Assembly: GCA_028583415.1 (NCBI GenBank)
Contig: CM053276.1
Location: 9,888,663-9,952,662, forward strand
Source: Protea cynaroides
Lineage: Eukaryota; Streptophyta; Magnoliopsida; Proteales; Proteaceae
Reading direction: 5' to 3'
DNA length: 64,000 nucleotides
Every line of letters begins with the position of its first letter. Within the stretch, counting starts at the first letter, position 1. Under the pieces are notes generated by a model. The model saw only the letters and a program-made list of their open reading frames with translations, was not told where the DNA came from and ran no database searches. The position numbers were made by a program, and so were the translations under genes. Shown here one piece after another: positions 24,426-35,900 of the stretch.

Positions 24426-24615
24426 CTGATGAGAGGTAGAATCGCAGAAGTGACAGAAAGGAGGTGAGCCGCTCAGATGGAAGACAACTAGAATTTTCCG
24501 GTGGAGGATAAGCGTCGCCATGACCATGACTGTGACCATGAGAATGGAGTATTGAAATTGGGGAGAGGATGGAAGAGGGAGGCGGAGGCAGGAAGAAGAG
24601 AGGCAAGAGCCACAT
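24426..24615 (-). pseudogene. Signal-like first exon, product unknown
   Basis: The minus-strand frame starts MWLLPLFFLPPPPSSI, a hydrophobic signal-like segment, then a histidine/glycine stretch (HSHGHSHGHGD) and a serine/leucine-rich part, reaching CAG|GTATGT, a good splice donor, at 24426/24425. No second exon could be traced across the degraded duplicate to the left. Related starts exist at 2000 and 5421. It may be the 5' end of a lost secreted-protein gene. No family is recognised. Confidence 0.3.
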
Positions 24616-24728
24616 TACTAGGGTGAATGTGTTACCTTGAATGTTGAAGTGAATGTTGAATGGGAAAATAAATTATGGTTAAGGCCCACATTTTTTTTTT
24701 TTTTGGTAAAGGCCCCAAAGAGTTTGCC

Positions 24729-24733
<5 letters not shown>

Positions 24734-24772
<39 letters not shown>

Positions 24773-24800
24773 ATAGTATATTATATATATATATATATAT
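24734..24800. repeat. (TA)n microsatellites
   Basis: Two TA runs separated by TTTATAATAGTATAT form the left flank of the inverted-repeat element. A further TA run follows its right end at 28669-28687. Confidence 0.9.
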
Positions 24801-25066
24801 AGAAAAAATTTCATCTAACCCCCAAAAACTTTGTCAAATTCGATCTAACCCTCAATAATTTTTCAAAAGTCTCATCTACCACCCAAATGGTTTGCATAAA
24901 CTTCAATCAGCCCCAATTAATTGACGAACTTGACTGAAAATGTGATAAGAGATTTCTACCCTTTGTATTTGAAACTGAAAGACATTAAAATAATATAAAA
25001 TTATTAATTTGACCTTTCTTTCTGCATCCCCTCCTCACCATTGATTCCTTTACCCTCAACCCGTGT

Positions 25067-27401
25067 TGTCACACCCCAATTCTGGTCTAATCGGAATGGT
25101 GTGATGAACCGCCAATAAATCGACGGTTCAATCAGGATCTTGTATAGGTCATATCCACCATATCAAACCACACATACATTCCACATTAATAATCAGAGAT
25201 AATAAACAAATAAGCGAAAAGTCATACAGATAATGAACTGAGTATCTAACATTAATGATAATAAATAATTAATCCAACTATCTCCAAAACTCAAGATATA
25301 AAAGTAAATAATCCATTACATGTTCCATTAATCAAATATAGCTAAACTAATCAAATATGCACTGGTTGCACTCGCATGATGAATCATGCGCATCTTCAAC
25401 AGCTTTTACGTCCATGGCGGCAACGTGTCCATACGTTGATGCATTCATATAATCTTCAATAGTAGGACTTGCATCATCAATTAAAAATATTCAACGTCAA
25501 AAGGGTGAGCACACATCACGGCTCAGTGAGCAAACAAAACAATGCAACAAACATATGTATGCATTCAATTCATATCTTTGGTCTGATTTTTAAGTTTACA
25601 ATGTGCTATAGAAAGGTTTGGTGGCTGCCACACCTCTATACATGAGTCTGTGAATCCTCCCAATGGATCAAACACCATTGTCGTCCCACATGCATTCACC
25701 ATGGAATAGAGATAGAGCTAAAGTGTCCGGATCAAACATCGCCAACACTTTCCCTGATGCCCTACTCATACCAACACGTAAACCCCTATTGGCGAGGGTT
25801 TGCAAACTGGGTTTGGAACTAACCAATCCTAATGTCAAACAGTGTATCCAAAGTCTCACCCCAGCATCCCTCAATATGTCCATAGAGATAGGAGCTAAGG
25901 CCCCCTGACAGAGTCAAAGACCACACGGTCTGAGACCACCTCCCCTGATGCCCTACGACGTAATAATTCTGTTAAGGTAATGACGATACGACGATATTAG
26001 TGAGCAATACTTGAGTAGAGATAGAACTAGAGTCTAGTGATGAGGTCAAAGACCACCAAGCCACGTCCTCCCCCTAATGCTCCACTCCCATCCAACACAC
26101 CAACCATACACATACATTCACATGCTTATTACTTGCATCATCATCATCATGTTATAAATAAACAGAATTAAATATGCATGAACAGTAATAGCAGGAATAT
26201 TGGATGACATGTGAGATGCACATTATAAGCATACAAACATAGAATCAATCATGGCATTGAACTCAATAAAAATAAATAGTTTGTTATTATCCAATTAGTT
26301 TAGGTCATGTTCCCTTACCTGTTAGCAATACTCGATCTCCTTTCAAGCCTTGAAATTCTCTTTGAATTGATTTAACAACCTAAAAGTTATATGAATTTAA
26401 GTTGGGATTCATATGTAACATGTTACATTAGTAGAAAATCAAAATAGAGCATTGATAGGTGTCTGATTAGTCCTACGGTCTCATACTGTATCGACCTTAC
26501 TGCCTACCGTCGATCCCCTTCAGTCGCATATGGTGCGACCGTAGCTACAACCATACGATTCCTGAATCTTCCCGAATGCCTATGGTCGATCATCTGATCA
26601 TGCTGATCATGCTATGGTCGACTGTAGCTACGACCTTGAGATTTCTGGTCACAGACTACATGCAATTCGAGTTCTTCCTGGGTTAATTCCTCTGATCTTC
26701 AATTGGATTTATTCTAAGGTTGTCCTATGGCCATCATTAGCAGTTTCTTATCAACCCTAACAATCAAACTCATCCCCCATGGTTTTCCTTGAAAATTACT
26801 CAAGGAATCACATGGATCATGATAGGTTGACATCCCCAATCCTCCATAGAATCCTTAGTCCATAGAATTAACATCTTTAGAGACTAGGTTCATACCTTTG
26901 CCTATAATAGAGAACCAATCTCTTTTCAGCAAATCCTCTCCTTAGCTTTTTTTTCTTCTCCTTCTCTTCCTTGTCTTTCTTTAGGGTTTACTAATGTTCT
27001 AAAGAGTAAAAAAGGACTGAGGGACGTCCTTTATATAGAGAAAAATTCTCCATATAGAGTCCTCTTTCAATTAGGAAAGTAATCCCTTAGTTTAGGAAAG
27101 TTTCCAAAACTCGGAGTCTGATCTAGGGTCTCACGGTCAATGGCTACGGTCGCAGAACCCATCGACCATAGGGTTGAAATCATCGACCGTGGGGTTCATG
27201 GTCTGAGATTTTCGTTTCCTTCCTTACGGTCGACCATACCTACCCAGGTACTCGACCATAGGTATGTTTTCAGTGTTTTTAACTTGATTCTCATACTTGA
27301 TTTGTGATCTATCTTCAAATGATCGGTCCACTTGGTCCAGAAATGATGGGAAGACCTAGCACAATACGGTTAGACCGGGATAATGGAGTGCGGGTCTTAC
27401 A
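25067..27401 (-). mobile_element. Solo gypsy LTR (family C)
   Basis: The plus strand reads TGTCACACCCCAATTCTGG...GCGGGTCTTACA, the inverted form of the LTR ends used by elements A and B (TGTAAGACCC...GGGGTGTGACA). Flanks CGTGT (25062-25066) and CGAGT (27402-27406) are a 5-bp target duplication with one mismatch. No internal region is present, so it is a solo LTR of 2,335 bp. A TATA-like TCTATATAAAGG on the minus strand near 27030-27042 is a plausible LTR promoter. Confidence 0.85.
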
Positions 27402-27697
27402 CGAGTCATCAACGAAATAGTTTTAGAGGAGTTGAGCAAAGTAGTAGCTCTGATGATATAATGCTTCTTACACATCTTCATCATTTTTATACCCCTATCT
27501 TCGTCTCTACCCATCTATTCATCTTCATTCTACACACATCTCTTTCATCTCCCAAAGACAAGGCTTTCAATCACTTCAGCTCTCTGCTGCACAGCCTTTT
27601 CTACCCTTTCCTCCGTAGGACCTGTCTTGATTTCGAATCATCATCTTCGATTTCTGCTGCTTTGGAAGATACCTGAATTAAAACTCCTCATCATCTA

Positions 27698-28000
27698 TTG
27701 ATTCCTAAGGAGGCCCAGATCGAAATCCCTCTTGAAAAGCTTTTTATTCTTCTGGATATCGATATTTCCTTAGGAAGTGCTCCATTGAGGACTAGGGTTT
27801 TGAAAGGTTTTAACATAGTTCTTCACAAGTATGCAAGGGACGCCCAGATAATGCAGGCAGATTTCGTAAGAGTAGTACGCGGACAGAGGAATGCTCTTCG
27901 GACGGGTTACCTGAGTTTGCCTTCGTTGGCCGTTGAAATGTTGGGAAGTCATCACTGCTCAATTCTCTTGTTCGACGGAAGCATCCGCTCTCACATCTAA
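27698..28000 (+). pseudogene. Captured ORF fragment, unidentified
   Basis: A 100-codon open frame within the long-TIR element, containing IPLEKLFILLDIDISLG and LKGFNIVLHKYARDAQ. Its codon use is less AT-rich than the flanks and it has no transposase motif. It may be a gene fragment carried by the transposon, but I do not recognise its source. Confidence 0.25.
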
Positions 28001-28839
28001 GAAACCTAGTCAGTTGCCTATTTCCTTCCTCTGCTTCTTTTCTTCCATCTTTTGTTTTTCTCCCTTTTTCCATTGAAATTGATTACAGTGAAGTTGGTTG
28101 CAGCTGATGACTAGTATCGATGAAGAAAAGTTTCTCCACCGATAGATGTTTCCCTGTATCCCCAAGATCCCCAAAACGGTACTAATTGTTCGACCACTTG
28201 GGTTTTCTCATTTTAAGGTGTTTCTGGAAAGCATAATCTGGTTCCCCCTTGAAGAAATCAGTCGAATCGTGCCCTCTGAAATCCCATTTGTAATCCTTTT
28301 TAAGGAACTTTTGTATTGGATCATCGTGTAAGGTCTTACCTATTGATGAATCACGATCTGAAAGATTGGTTTTGGATTTGAGATTTGGCCAAGGGAATCT
28401 GAAGAAGCTCCGTACAAAATACAGTGAAGAAAAGAAGAAGAGTAGAAGAGGAAAGAAGAAAAAGAAGAGTAAAATGGTCTTTCACTAATACAATAAGGGC
28501 AGTATTGTCCTAAAAATTTTCAATTAGTGATGATGTCATCAACTAACGGGTGGGGTCTCTTTTATTAATGGTGAAAAAATTTTGGGTGGTAGATGAGACA
28601 TTTGAAAACTTTTGGGGTTAGATAGAATTTGACATCATTTTTGGGGGTTAGATGAAAATTTTCCATAAATATATATATATATATATTGGGTTGGGCTAGG
28701 TTCAGCCCTAGGATTCAACCCAGGCCCAACCAAATCCTAATAGGGTTTAATAAAAATTGAATCCAAACCCGGCCCTATCACGGGTTGCGGTTGTCAAGGT
28801 AAAACTATCACCCTTAAGGAATCCTCAACCCACCTTTTT

Positions 28840-28955
28840 TTGACACCACCATCACCACCCACCGCCACCCCTCCACCACCACCGCCACTACCGCCACCAA
28901 CACCACCACAACCACCACCCACCACTGCCTCCACCACCACCATCGCTACCACTAC
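28840..28955. repeat. CCA/CCG trinucleotide-rich tract
   Basis: Imperfect CCACCACCACC and CCGCCACC repeats give proline-rich or glycine-rich shadow frames on the two strands. It is low-complexity, not a gene. Confidence 0.8.
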
Positions 28956-29224
28956 TAGATCTGGAATCGATTCCAAATTCATTATTATCAAATGGGATTC
29001 TACTCTCAATAAGCTCTGGAATCAAATCTAGAGCAACATTATTAAACAACATCCTTTTGGGGTCAGTATAGGCTTGTAGGATTAGTCAGGCCAAAGGTCT
29101 AGATACCCATAGTTAGCAAAAACAAAAAAGCATTTTACTCTCAAAAAACTAACTCCAGAGCAAAAGCAATAAAGTGACTCTAGAACTAAAGAAACGGAGA
29201 GGAATAGGAGTGTTATCAAACGGG

Positions 29225-29590
29225 TCCTTAAAGACCCATGCTGAAAGATGTCAACTCCAAGTTCCTTTTTTTTCGCCCAAAAAAAAAAAAAAAAAAAAAA
29301 AAAAAAGCAGATTGTCCACCTGGATTAGGATCATCACCTGTATCAGATCTGTTTTTCTCTCCAACAGAATCATTTCTCACCAATCTCAAATGCTCTTTTA
29401 AATATATATTGGCATATGACTTGTGCAAACCCATGGTAGCAGCAGGACAGTTCATCGCAAGCCAAGTTGTCAACCAAACCAGAAGTGGAATGCTCCTCAC
29501 TGCCAGTAGATCAAAGGAGTTTTCATAACATACTAGAATGGGACCAGCATTGACGCCTTTAGCAAACCTTGATAGTAACCCATTCACATT
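29225..29590 (-). pseudogene. Conserved unidentified fragment, distal copy
   Basis: The minus-strand frame 29228-29587 contains NVNGLLSRFAKGVNAGPIL, then AVRSIPLLVWLTTWLAM and TMGLHKSYANIYLKE, matching the proximal copy at 3670-3978. It extends further N-terminally than that copy. The downstream end meets a long A run (29279-29306 on the plus strand). The function is unknown. Confidence 0.35.
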
Positions 29591-29867
29591 TAGGGCCTCC
29601 CAACAATCCTTTTCTCCCTTAAAGATAGCCCCATAAATACTAAGATTAATAACCTTGACAATGGTATTAATTTCTCCTCTTACAAAAGCATCATTTGTGA
29701 TAACTTGATCTAGACTCAGGAAACTTTCAATGTATCCAATACTTGAAATAGTATGAATTTTTTAACAGCTTATGGACTTCATTTCCTAACCTTTGAACCT
29801 TCTTCTCCACTCTTCATAACTACACACGGCTGAGCAGCTGATGCAACCCAATTGCATCCATGTTCAA

Positions 29868-29926
29868 CAATTGTGAAACCTACATGCAAATTTCGGGGAC
29901 AAAATTTCTTTTAAGGGTGGAGGAGT
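29868..29926 (+). mobile_element. 3' internal end and polypurine tract (plus-strand gypsy)
   Basis: About 60 bp match the end of element A's internal region read in the other orientation (GTGAAACCTACATGCAAATT). They close with the polypurine tract TTTAAGGGTGGAGGAGT directly before the LTR. Everything further upstream of this plus-strand element is missing. Confidence 0.75.
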
Positions 29927-32085
29927 TGTAAGACCCACACTCCATGAACCCGATCTAAACCTTGAATTCATGTCGTAACAGGTCTTCCAATCATCACCGG
30001 GCCAGACGGGACGAGCGGATGACAAACAGGTATGAAACGGACCGAATTAAGTATGAACTAATTCATACCGGTCGATGGTACCAGTCTTGGTACCGGTCGA
30101 TCGGTATAGTCTGCGCAGCAGACCACTAAGATCCTGAAACGGATCTCTGCAGGTCCCATTTTCTAAATTTCAAACCGAAGGACTTTCCTAATGCTAAGAG
30201 GCTTCCTAAACCTAAACCTAGCCTATATAAATCCCTCTAAACCTTATAAAACCTCTTCCATGATCCTTACAAACCCTAGAAAGGAGAAAGAGGCTGAAGA
30301 AGGAGAAGAAGCTAGGAAGGAGAGGGAAGAACCGCCTTTGTCGTTCGACGAAGAACAAGTTACCGCAAGTCAACGGTAAGTGCTCAAACCTTCCTCTACC
30401 ATGAGTAATCTAGAATGGTTAATTTTAGTTGGATCAATACCATGCAAAGCGAGGTATTGATCTAAACCATGTTTGCCGACAAACCCTAATTTAGTCGATA
30501 AACCCTAAATTCAAGTTCTAGGTTGAGATCATCGAAATTAGGACTTGAATGGAGTTGGAAACAACTATAATTCAATGCTCAGACCTAGAATGTGTAGGAG
30601 AAACCCTAGGATCATTAGGGGACGATCGACGAAAGTCGAGAAACCAGACGTATGGTCTTTTGGAGACATACCGGTCGCACCATATGCGACCGGTACTTCC
30701 CGGGGACTGGTCTGTGGGGACCGGTCGACCATATTGGTCGCAGGTTTCCCCACAGTGCTACGACCGATACTGTGACCGGTCAGCTCTGTGAAGAGTATTT
30801 TTAACTCAGTTGGCTTTCCGACCAACGTAAACCCTACGAGAACTATTCTAACTAAACCCTAATATCGTGTAGGACCTTGTGATAGCATGTTTGGATACTG
30901 TGACGTGGAGCAAACTATCAAACAAGCGTCAGGTAAGGGAATTGGACCTAAACCCTAATAATTTAATAAACAGTAAAATGTTGTTAATAATATGATTCTA
31001 TTGAGTGATGTTTATGCATTCTCGCATGTCATCCTTTACTTTCAGTTATTATTATTGTTCATGCATACTTGCTATGCTAGGTTGTGACTGTTAGACATGT
31101 GATTGTTTTCATTGGTGTGTGGAATGGGAAGGGCCTGGGGTCTGGGATCATTCCTCACACTAGCACCTTTTTGTATCGTTCTGTCTTAGCATGCTTGGTG
31201 CGGGTAGGGTTTCAGAGGGAGGGAGTGGCACTGTGGTCTCCGGCCTGGCCACTAGACTCTAGCTCTATCTCTATGCCGTAGGGAGCTACGCTGGAACAGG
31301 GCCTACTATGATGACATATAGGATTGGTTAGTTGCGAGCCAGTTTGCAAGCCCTCGCCAATAGGGGCTTATGTGTTGGTATGGGTAGAGTATTAGGGGAG
31401 GTGTTGGCGGTGTTTGATCCGGACGCCTTAGCTCTATCTCTATTCCATGATAGGGTGCATGTGGGACAGCAGCGGTGTTTGATCCATTGGGTGGCTTCAC
31501 ACACTCGTGTATAGAGGTGCGGTGGCCGCCAATCCTTTCTATAGCACATTGAAAACTTAAACCAGACCATGATGTGAATGTTACTCATGCATATGTTTAT
31601 TGCATTGTCTGATTATCTTACTGAGCTAAGTTATGAGCTCACCCTTGTATATATACATATTTTTAGATGTTGATGCAGGTTACATAGTGGAGGATTACGT
31701 GGACGTTCCAGTGTATGGAGGCCTGGTTGCTTTGGATATGCAAGCAGGAGAAGACGAGCATGACGCTTCATGCGAGTGCCTTTCTACGTGTATCTCTAGG
31801 GTGTTTATTTGGTTTATTTTATTTATTTTTAGTTGGAAATACAGTGATGTAAAGATATTTATTTAAGTTTTGGCAATTTGAATAACTTGATATTTTATTT
31901 AAATTTATCAATAGATTACTCGGTTCATTCTATTTAAGACTTCTGTTGTATTTATTATATTCTGATTGTGGTTATGTGTAATGGTTTATATGAGCAGACA
32001 CGGTCTTATTGAGATCCTGGTGTGAACCATTGGTTCAATGACGGTTCACTCACACTTCTGGTTCAGCCAGAATTGGGGTGTGACA
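29927..32085 (+). mobile_element. 3' LTR of a truncated plus-strand gypsy element
   Basis: Runs from TGTAAGACCCACACTCC to AATTGGGGTGTGACA, 2,159 bp, the same family as element A but in the opposite orientation. It contains a TATA box (CCTATATAAATC near 30219-30231), ACCGGTCGA motif clusters near 30060-30110 and 30665-30785, and splice-donor-like CAACGGTAAGTGC near 30373-30385 and GTCAGGTAAGGG near 30929-30940. Bases beside the LTR (GGAGT and ACAAT) do not match. With the polypurine tract in front, this is a 3' LTR, not a solo LTR. Confidence 0.85.
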
Positions 32086-33317
32086 ACAATTATATCATTA
32101 CATTAAGGCCCAACAATTACATATCAACAGTCACATCCTAGCATAACAAGTATGCATGAACAATAATAATAACTGAAAGTAAAGGATGACATGCGAGAAT
32201 GTACAAACATCAGTCCACAGAATCATAGTTATTAACAACGTTTTACTGTTATTAAATTATTAGGGTTTAGGTCTGATTCCCTTACCTGACGCTTGTTTGA
32301 TAGCTTGCTCCGCGTCATAGACTCCAAACTCGCTATCAAGGTCCTATACGATGTTAGGGTTGAATTAGAATAGTTTTCTTAGGATTTACGTTGGTCAGAA
32401 AACCAACTGCGTCAAAAATACTCCTAACAGAGCATACCGGTCGCAGTACCGGTCGTGGCACTGTGGGGAAAGGTGAGACTGGTATGGTAGACCGGTCCCC
32501 ATAGACCAGTCCCCGGGAGGTACCAGTCACAGTACCGGTTGCATATGGTGTGACCGGTATGGTCGATCGGTATGTCTCTGGAATACCATACGCTTGGTTC
32601 TCGCCTTCCTTCGGTCACCCCCTATTGATCCTAGGGTTTCTCCTACACATTCTAGGTCTGAGCACTAAGTTAGAGTTGTTTGCAACTCCATTCAAATCCT
32701 AGTTTCGATGATCTTCAGCCTAGAACTTGAATCTAGGGTTTACCGACTAGATTAGGGTTTGTTGGAAAAATAGGGTTTAGATCAATTCCTTGCTTTGCAT
32801 TGTATTGATCCAATCATAACTAGCCATCCTAGAACAATTAAAGTAGAGGAAGGTTTAAGCACTTACCGTTGGTTCGCGGTAACGTGTTCTTCGTCGAACG
32901 ACAATGGCGGCTCTTCCCTCTCCTTTCTAGCTTCTTCTCCTTCTTCAACCTCTTTCTCCTCTCTAGGGTTTGTGAGGATCAATGAGAGAGGTTTTAGGAG
33001 ATTTAAGAGTCCTTATATAGGCTAGGGTTAGGTTTAGGAAGCCTCCTAACATTAGAAAAGTCCTTCAGTTAGAAATTTGGAAAGTGGAACCCGCAGAGAT
33101 CCTTTTTCGGATCCAGGTTGGCAGGCCATACCGGTCGACCAGTGACTGGTACCATAGACCGGTACCATCGACCGATATGAAATTTATCATACTTAAATTG
33201 GTCCGTTTCCATACCTGGTTGTCATTCGCTCATCCCGTCTGGCCCGGTGATGATTGGAAGACCTGTTACGACATGAATTAAAGGTTTAGATCAGGTTCAT
33301 GGAGTGCGGGTCTTACA
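32086..33317 (-). mobile_element. Truncated 3' LTR of element A
   Basis: The LTR start (minus) TGTAAGACCCGCACTCC lies at 33317. The LTR then runs leftwards and stops at 32086, where the head-to-head plus-strand LTR ends. Comparison with the 5' LTR shows about 970 bp of the LTR 3' part missing. It contains TATA-like CCTATATAAGG (near 33012-33022), ACCGGTCG clusters near 32433-32575 and 33125-33172, and donor-like ACCTGACGC and CTTACCGTTGG on the plus strand. Confidence 0.85.
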
Positions 33318-33402
33318 ACTCCCCCACCCTTAAAAAAAAATTTATCCCCAAAATTTACATGTAGGTTTCACAACTTCCCCACCCTTAAAATAAATTTCGG
33401 CC
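33318..33402 (-). promoter_or_regulatory. Polypurine tract of element A, duplicated
   Basis: On the minus strand TTTTAAGGGTGGGGGAGT directly precedes the 3' LTR. About 60 bp further upstream in the element a second copy, TTTTAAGGGTGGGGAAGTTG, occurs. The polypurine tract module with its flanking A/T stretch is thus tandemly duplicated. The plus-strand relic at 29868-29926 matches the LTR-proximal copy. Confidence 0.7.
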
Positions 33403-34219
33403 TCAAAATTTAAACGTACCTTGGTCGTAAAAAAGGTTAGGGTATTCCTTTCGCATCGCGTTCTCTTCTTCCCAAGTAATTTCTTCTACATCTTGGCTTT
33501 TCCAATGCACTTTTACATAATGGATATCCTTGCTTCGGAGATGTTGTACCTTTCGACTTGTAAGCATCACAGGTACTACTTTAAACATCAAGTCCTTTGT
33601 CAAGTCTGGTGGGTCTGCTGTCAAGATTTGCGATGGATCCTTGACGTACTTCTTCAATAAGGAAACATGGAAAACATCATGAACACTAGATATGGATGTT
33701 GGTAAAGCCAGTTGATATGCCACATTGCCACGTCTGGTCAAAATCTTGTATAGTCCCATGTACCTAGGGCATAGCTTTCCCGTCTTACCAAAACGTTTCA
33801 GACCTCGCACATGTGAAATCTTCAAGAACACCTTATCACCCACTGCAAACTCCAAATCTCGACGCCGATTATCTGCATAGTGCTTTTGTCGAACTTGAGC
33901 TATCTTCACTCTTTTCGTAATTTAATCAATCACTCGACAAGTTTCTTCAACGAACTCCGGTCCTACAATCCTTCTTTCTCCCACCTCATTCCATAACAGA
34001 GGTGTATGACACTTCTTCCCATAGAGTGCCTCATATGGAGCCATTAGGATCGTAGCCTAGTAACTATTATTATAAGCAAACTCAATAAGTGATAGCTTTT
34101 CGTCCCAAGCTCCTTTGAAATCTAGGGCACACGCTCGGAGCATATCTTCTAAGATTTGAATAGTTCTTTCTGACTGCCCGTCAGTCTGAGGATGAAAACT
34201 GTGCTAAACTTCAACTTGG
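33403..34219 (-). pseudogene. Element A integrase, C-terminal part with chromodomain
   Basis: The frame 33403-33909 begins within the zinc-independent C-terminal domain and includes LKRFGKTGKLCPRYMGLYKI (the GPY/F-like module), SVHDVFHVSLLKKYV and a chromodomain-like end, HYVKVHWKSQDVEEITWEEE. Upstream (33910-34214), read on the minus strand, are the DGQSE catalytic glutamate region and the AYNNSY block, with frame breaks and stops. The catalytic core is cut by the 4,381-bp solo LTR whose target duplication CTTGG lies at 34215-34219. The rest of the integrase resumes at 38601. The protein is non-functional. Confidence 0.8.
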
Positions 34220-35039
34220 TGTAAGCACCCCATTTTTGCCATCCCAGCTAAACAAAGTCTTGCTGGTGTGTGGACAACAAAAGGAAGAAAGGTGATCGAA
34301 AGTTTGGATTCTTGACTGTGAATTTGAGAAAGTTTTCAATGGGTCTGTGAATTTGAGGAAGTTTTCAATGGGTCCACAGCAAGGTCATGGGTTATAATTT
34401 TTGCATGGATGCGTAGGTCATAGAATTATCTTCGAAACGAGACCAGAATTGCTCAATTTCGATATCAAATGAGGAAGATATGACCATTTTAGTTAAATGA
34501 TACATATGAGGGAGGTTTATGAAATTATTATAAATAACCCTAGGGGCCTTCATGCAAATTATCCTAAGTCGGATCGTTTGAATTTCAAATCATCATATCT
34601 TAATCATCCGACATCGGATTCAGATGATCTCAAGACCATTATTCTTCATTCATGATGTCTACAAAGGGACGAAAAAACCCGGTAGAAGTCACCGGTGGGT
34701 CCCATGCAAGCTTGCATGCAAAATTATCGTCGAACTTCAAAGCGCATATCTTTTCCGTTCTACATCGGATCGGGTGATTCCAGTTCCTATATTCCTCATT
34801 TTAATGTTCTACAAAATGAACGCAAAAATTTGGAATAGGGGCCACGGAAAATTCCATGCGGGATGACAAGGAAATGACCCATGAAATGACAAGGAGAGAA
34901 AACCCGGTTAATTCCAACCAATCCGGGCCAACTCGGTTCAAGCCGCTTTGGTCCAACCTAGCTCAACCCATATCGCCAAACTCGGCCAACCTAAGTCGGG
35001 CCTCAACCCGTTTCGAACCAGCTCATTCATGTGCAAGTA

Positions 35040-35059
35040 TTTATATATATTATATATAT

Positions 35060-35150
<91 letters not shown>
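35040..35150. repeat. (TA)n microsatellite
   Basis: Two long TA runs separated by short AAATA spacers, inside the solo Tat-like LTR. Confidence 0.95.
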
Positions 35151-35157
<7 letters not shown>

Positions 35158-35204
35158 ATCAATATATGTGTATATATGTATATAATATAATTATTATATG
35201 TAAA

Positions 35205-35900
35205 TGATAATCCAAAAGATTGAGAAGAAAAATAAAAGAGGGAGAGAGAAAACGTGAAAGAGAAGGGGATTTAGGGTTTGAGATAATCCAAAAGATCTTG
35301 AGAAGAAAAGGAAAGAGGGGAGAGAGAAAACGGAAAGAGAAGGGGGATTTAGGGTTTTGAGATAATCCAAAAGATCTTGAGAAGAAAAAGGAAAGAGGGA
35401 GAAATAAAAAAAAAAAAAAAAAAAAGGGGGAAAAGATTCCCTTCACGTTTCTAGAAAGAAAACGTGAAAGAAAGAGAGGGAGAAAAGAAAAAAGGAAGGA
35501 AAAGAATGAAAAGAAAAGGAAAGAGAGAGAAAGGAAAAGAGAAGGGGTTTCTAGAAGAAGAATGAGAAAAAGGAAAGAAAGGAAGAAGAAAAACGTGGGA
35601 AGGAAGAAAAGAAAGGAAAGAAGAAAAATGGAGAGAAAAAAGATTTTCTAGAAAAAGAAGAAAAGGAAAGAAGGATCTTCTAGAAAATGAGGAAAAATTA
35701 TAAATAGGGAGAGGAGGGATCCTTTTCCAGACGGAGAGAGAGGGGAACGTGGGTGAGAGGGAGAGACGTGAGTGAGAGAGAGAAAACGTGAGAGAGGAAG
35801 AACGAAAGAGAGAGTAAAGAGAAAAGAAAGAAAAGAGAAGAAGAAAAGAGAGAAAGAGAAGAGAGAAAGAAGCAGAAGAGAGGAGAAGGAGGATTCACAT
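35205..35900. repeat. Polypurine tract with ~85-bp tandem repeats
   Basis: Nearly 700 bp of GA-rich plus-strand sequence. The first part repeats a unit with ATCCAAAAGAT..GAGAAG, GAGAGAAAACG and GGATTTAGGGTTT two to three times. Open frames here (35159-35446, 35648-35982) are simple-sequence shadows. Confidence 0.85.

Larger units (their letters stand above)
24801..28664. mobile_element. Long-TIR non-autonomous DNA transposon
   Basis: The ends 24801-24890 and 28575-28664 are imperfect inverted repeats of about 90 bp (TTTCATCTAACCCCCAAAAA, then TCTCATCTACCACCCAAA on both inward-reading strands). Removing the nested solo LTR leaves about 1.5 kb. The interior (27402-28570) holds GC-richer sequence with open frames at 27383-27676 and 27698-28000, possibly captured host DNA. 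No transposase is visible. Long TIRs suggest a Mutator-like element, but insertion into TA repeats hides the target duplication. Confidence 0.6.
22524..29865. repeat. Segmental duplication, distal copy
   Basis: The counterpart of 1-3925. Continuous homology runs 22524-24610, resumes at 28670-28805 after the inverted-repeat insertion, and again at about 29220-29530 and 29790-29860. The right end is cut by the plus-strand gypsy fragment starting near 29868. Confidence 0.7.

Noticed and set aside
25663..25908. ORF recurring in every LTR of the gypsy families (also 31328-31588, 45724-46067)
   Set aside because: The nucleotide block is conserved because it is part of the LTR; frames differ in phase and have stops between copies.
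30545..30825. Three overlapping ORFs of 76-86 codons in the plus-strand LTR
   Set aside because: They fall in the ACCGGTCGA motif cluster of an LTR; not conserved as protein between LTR copies.
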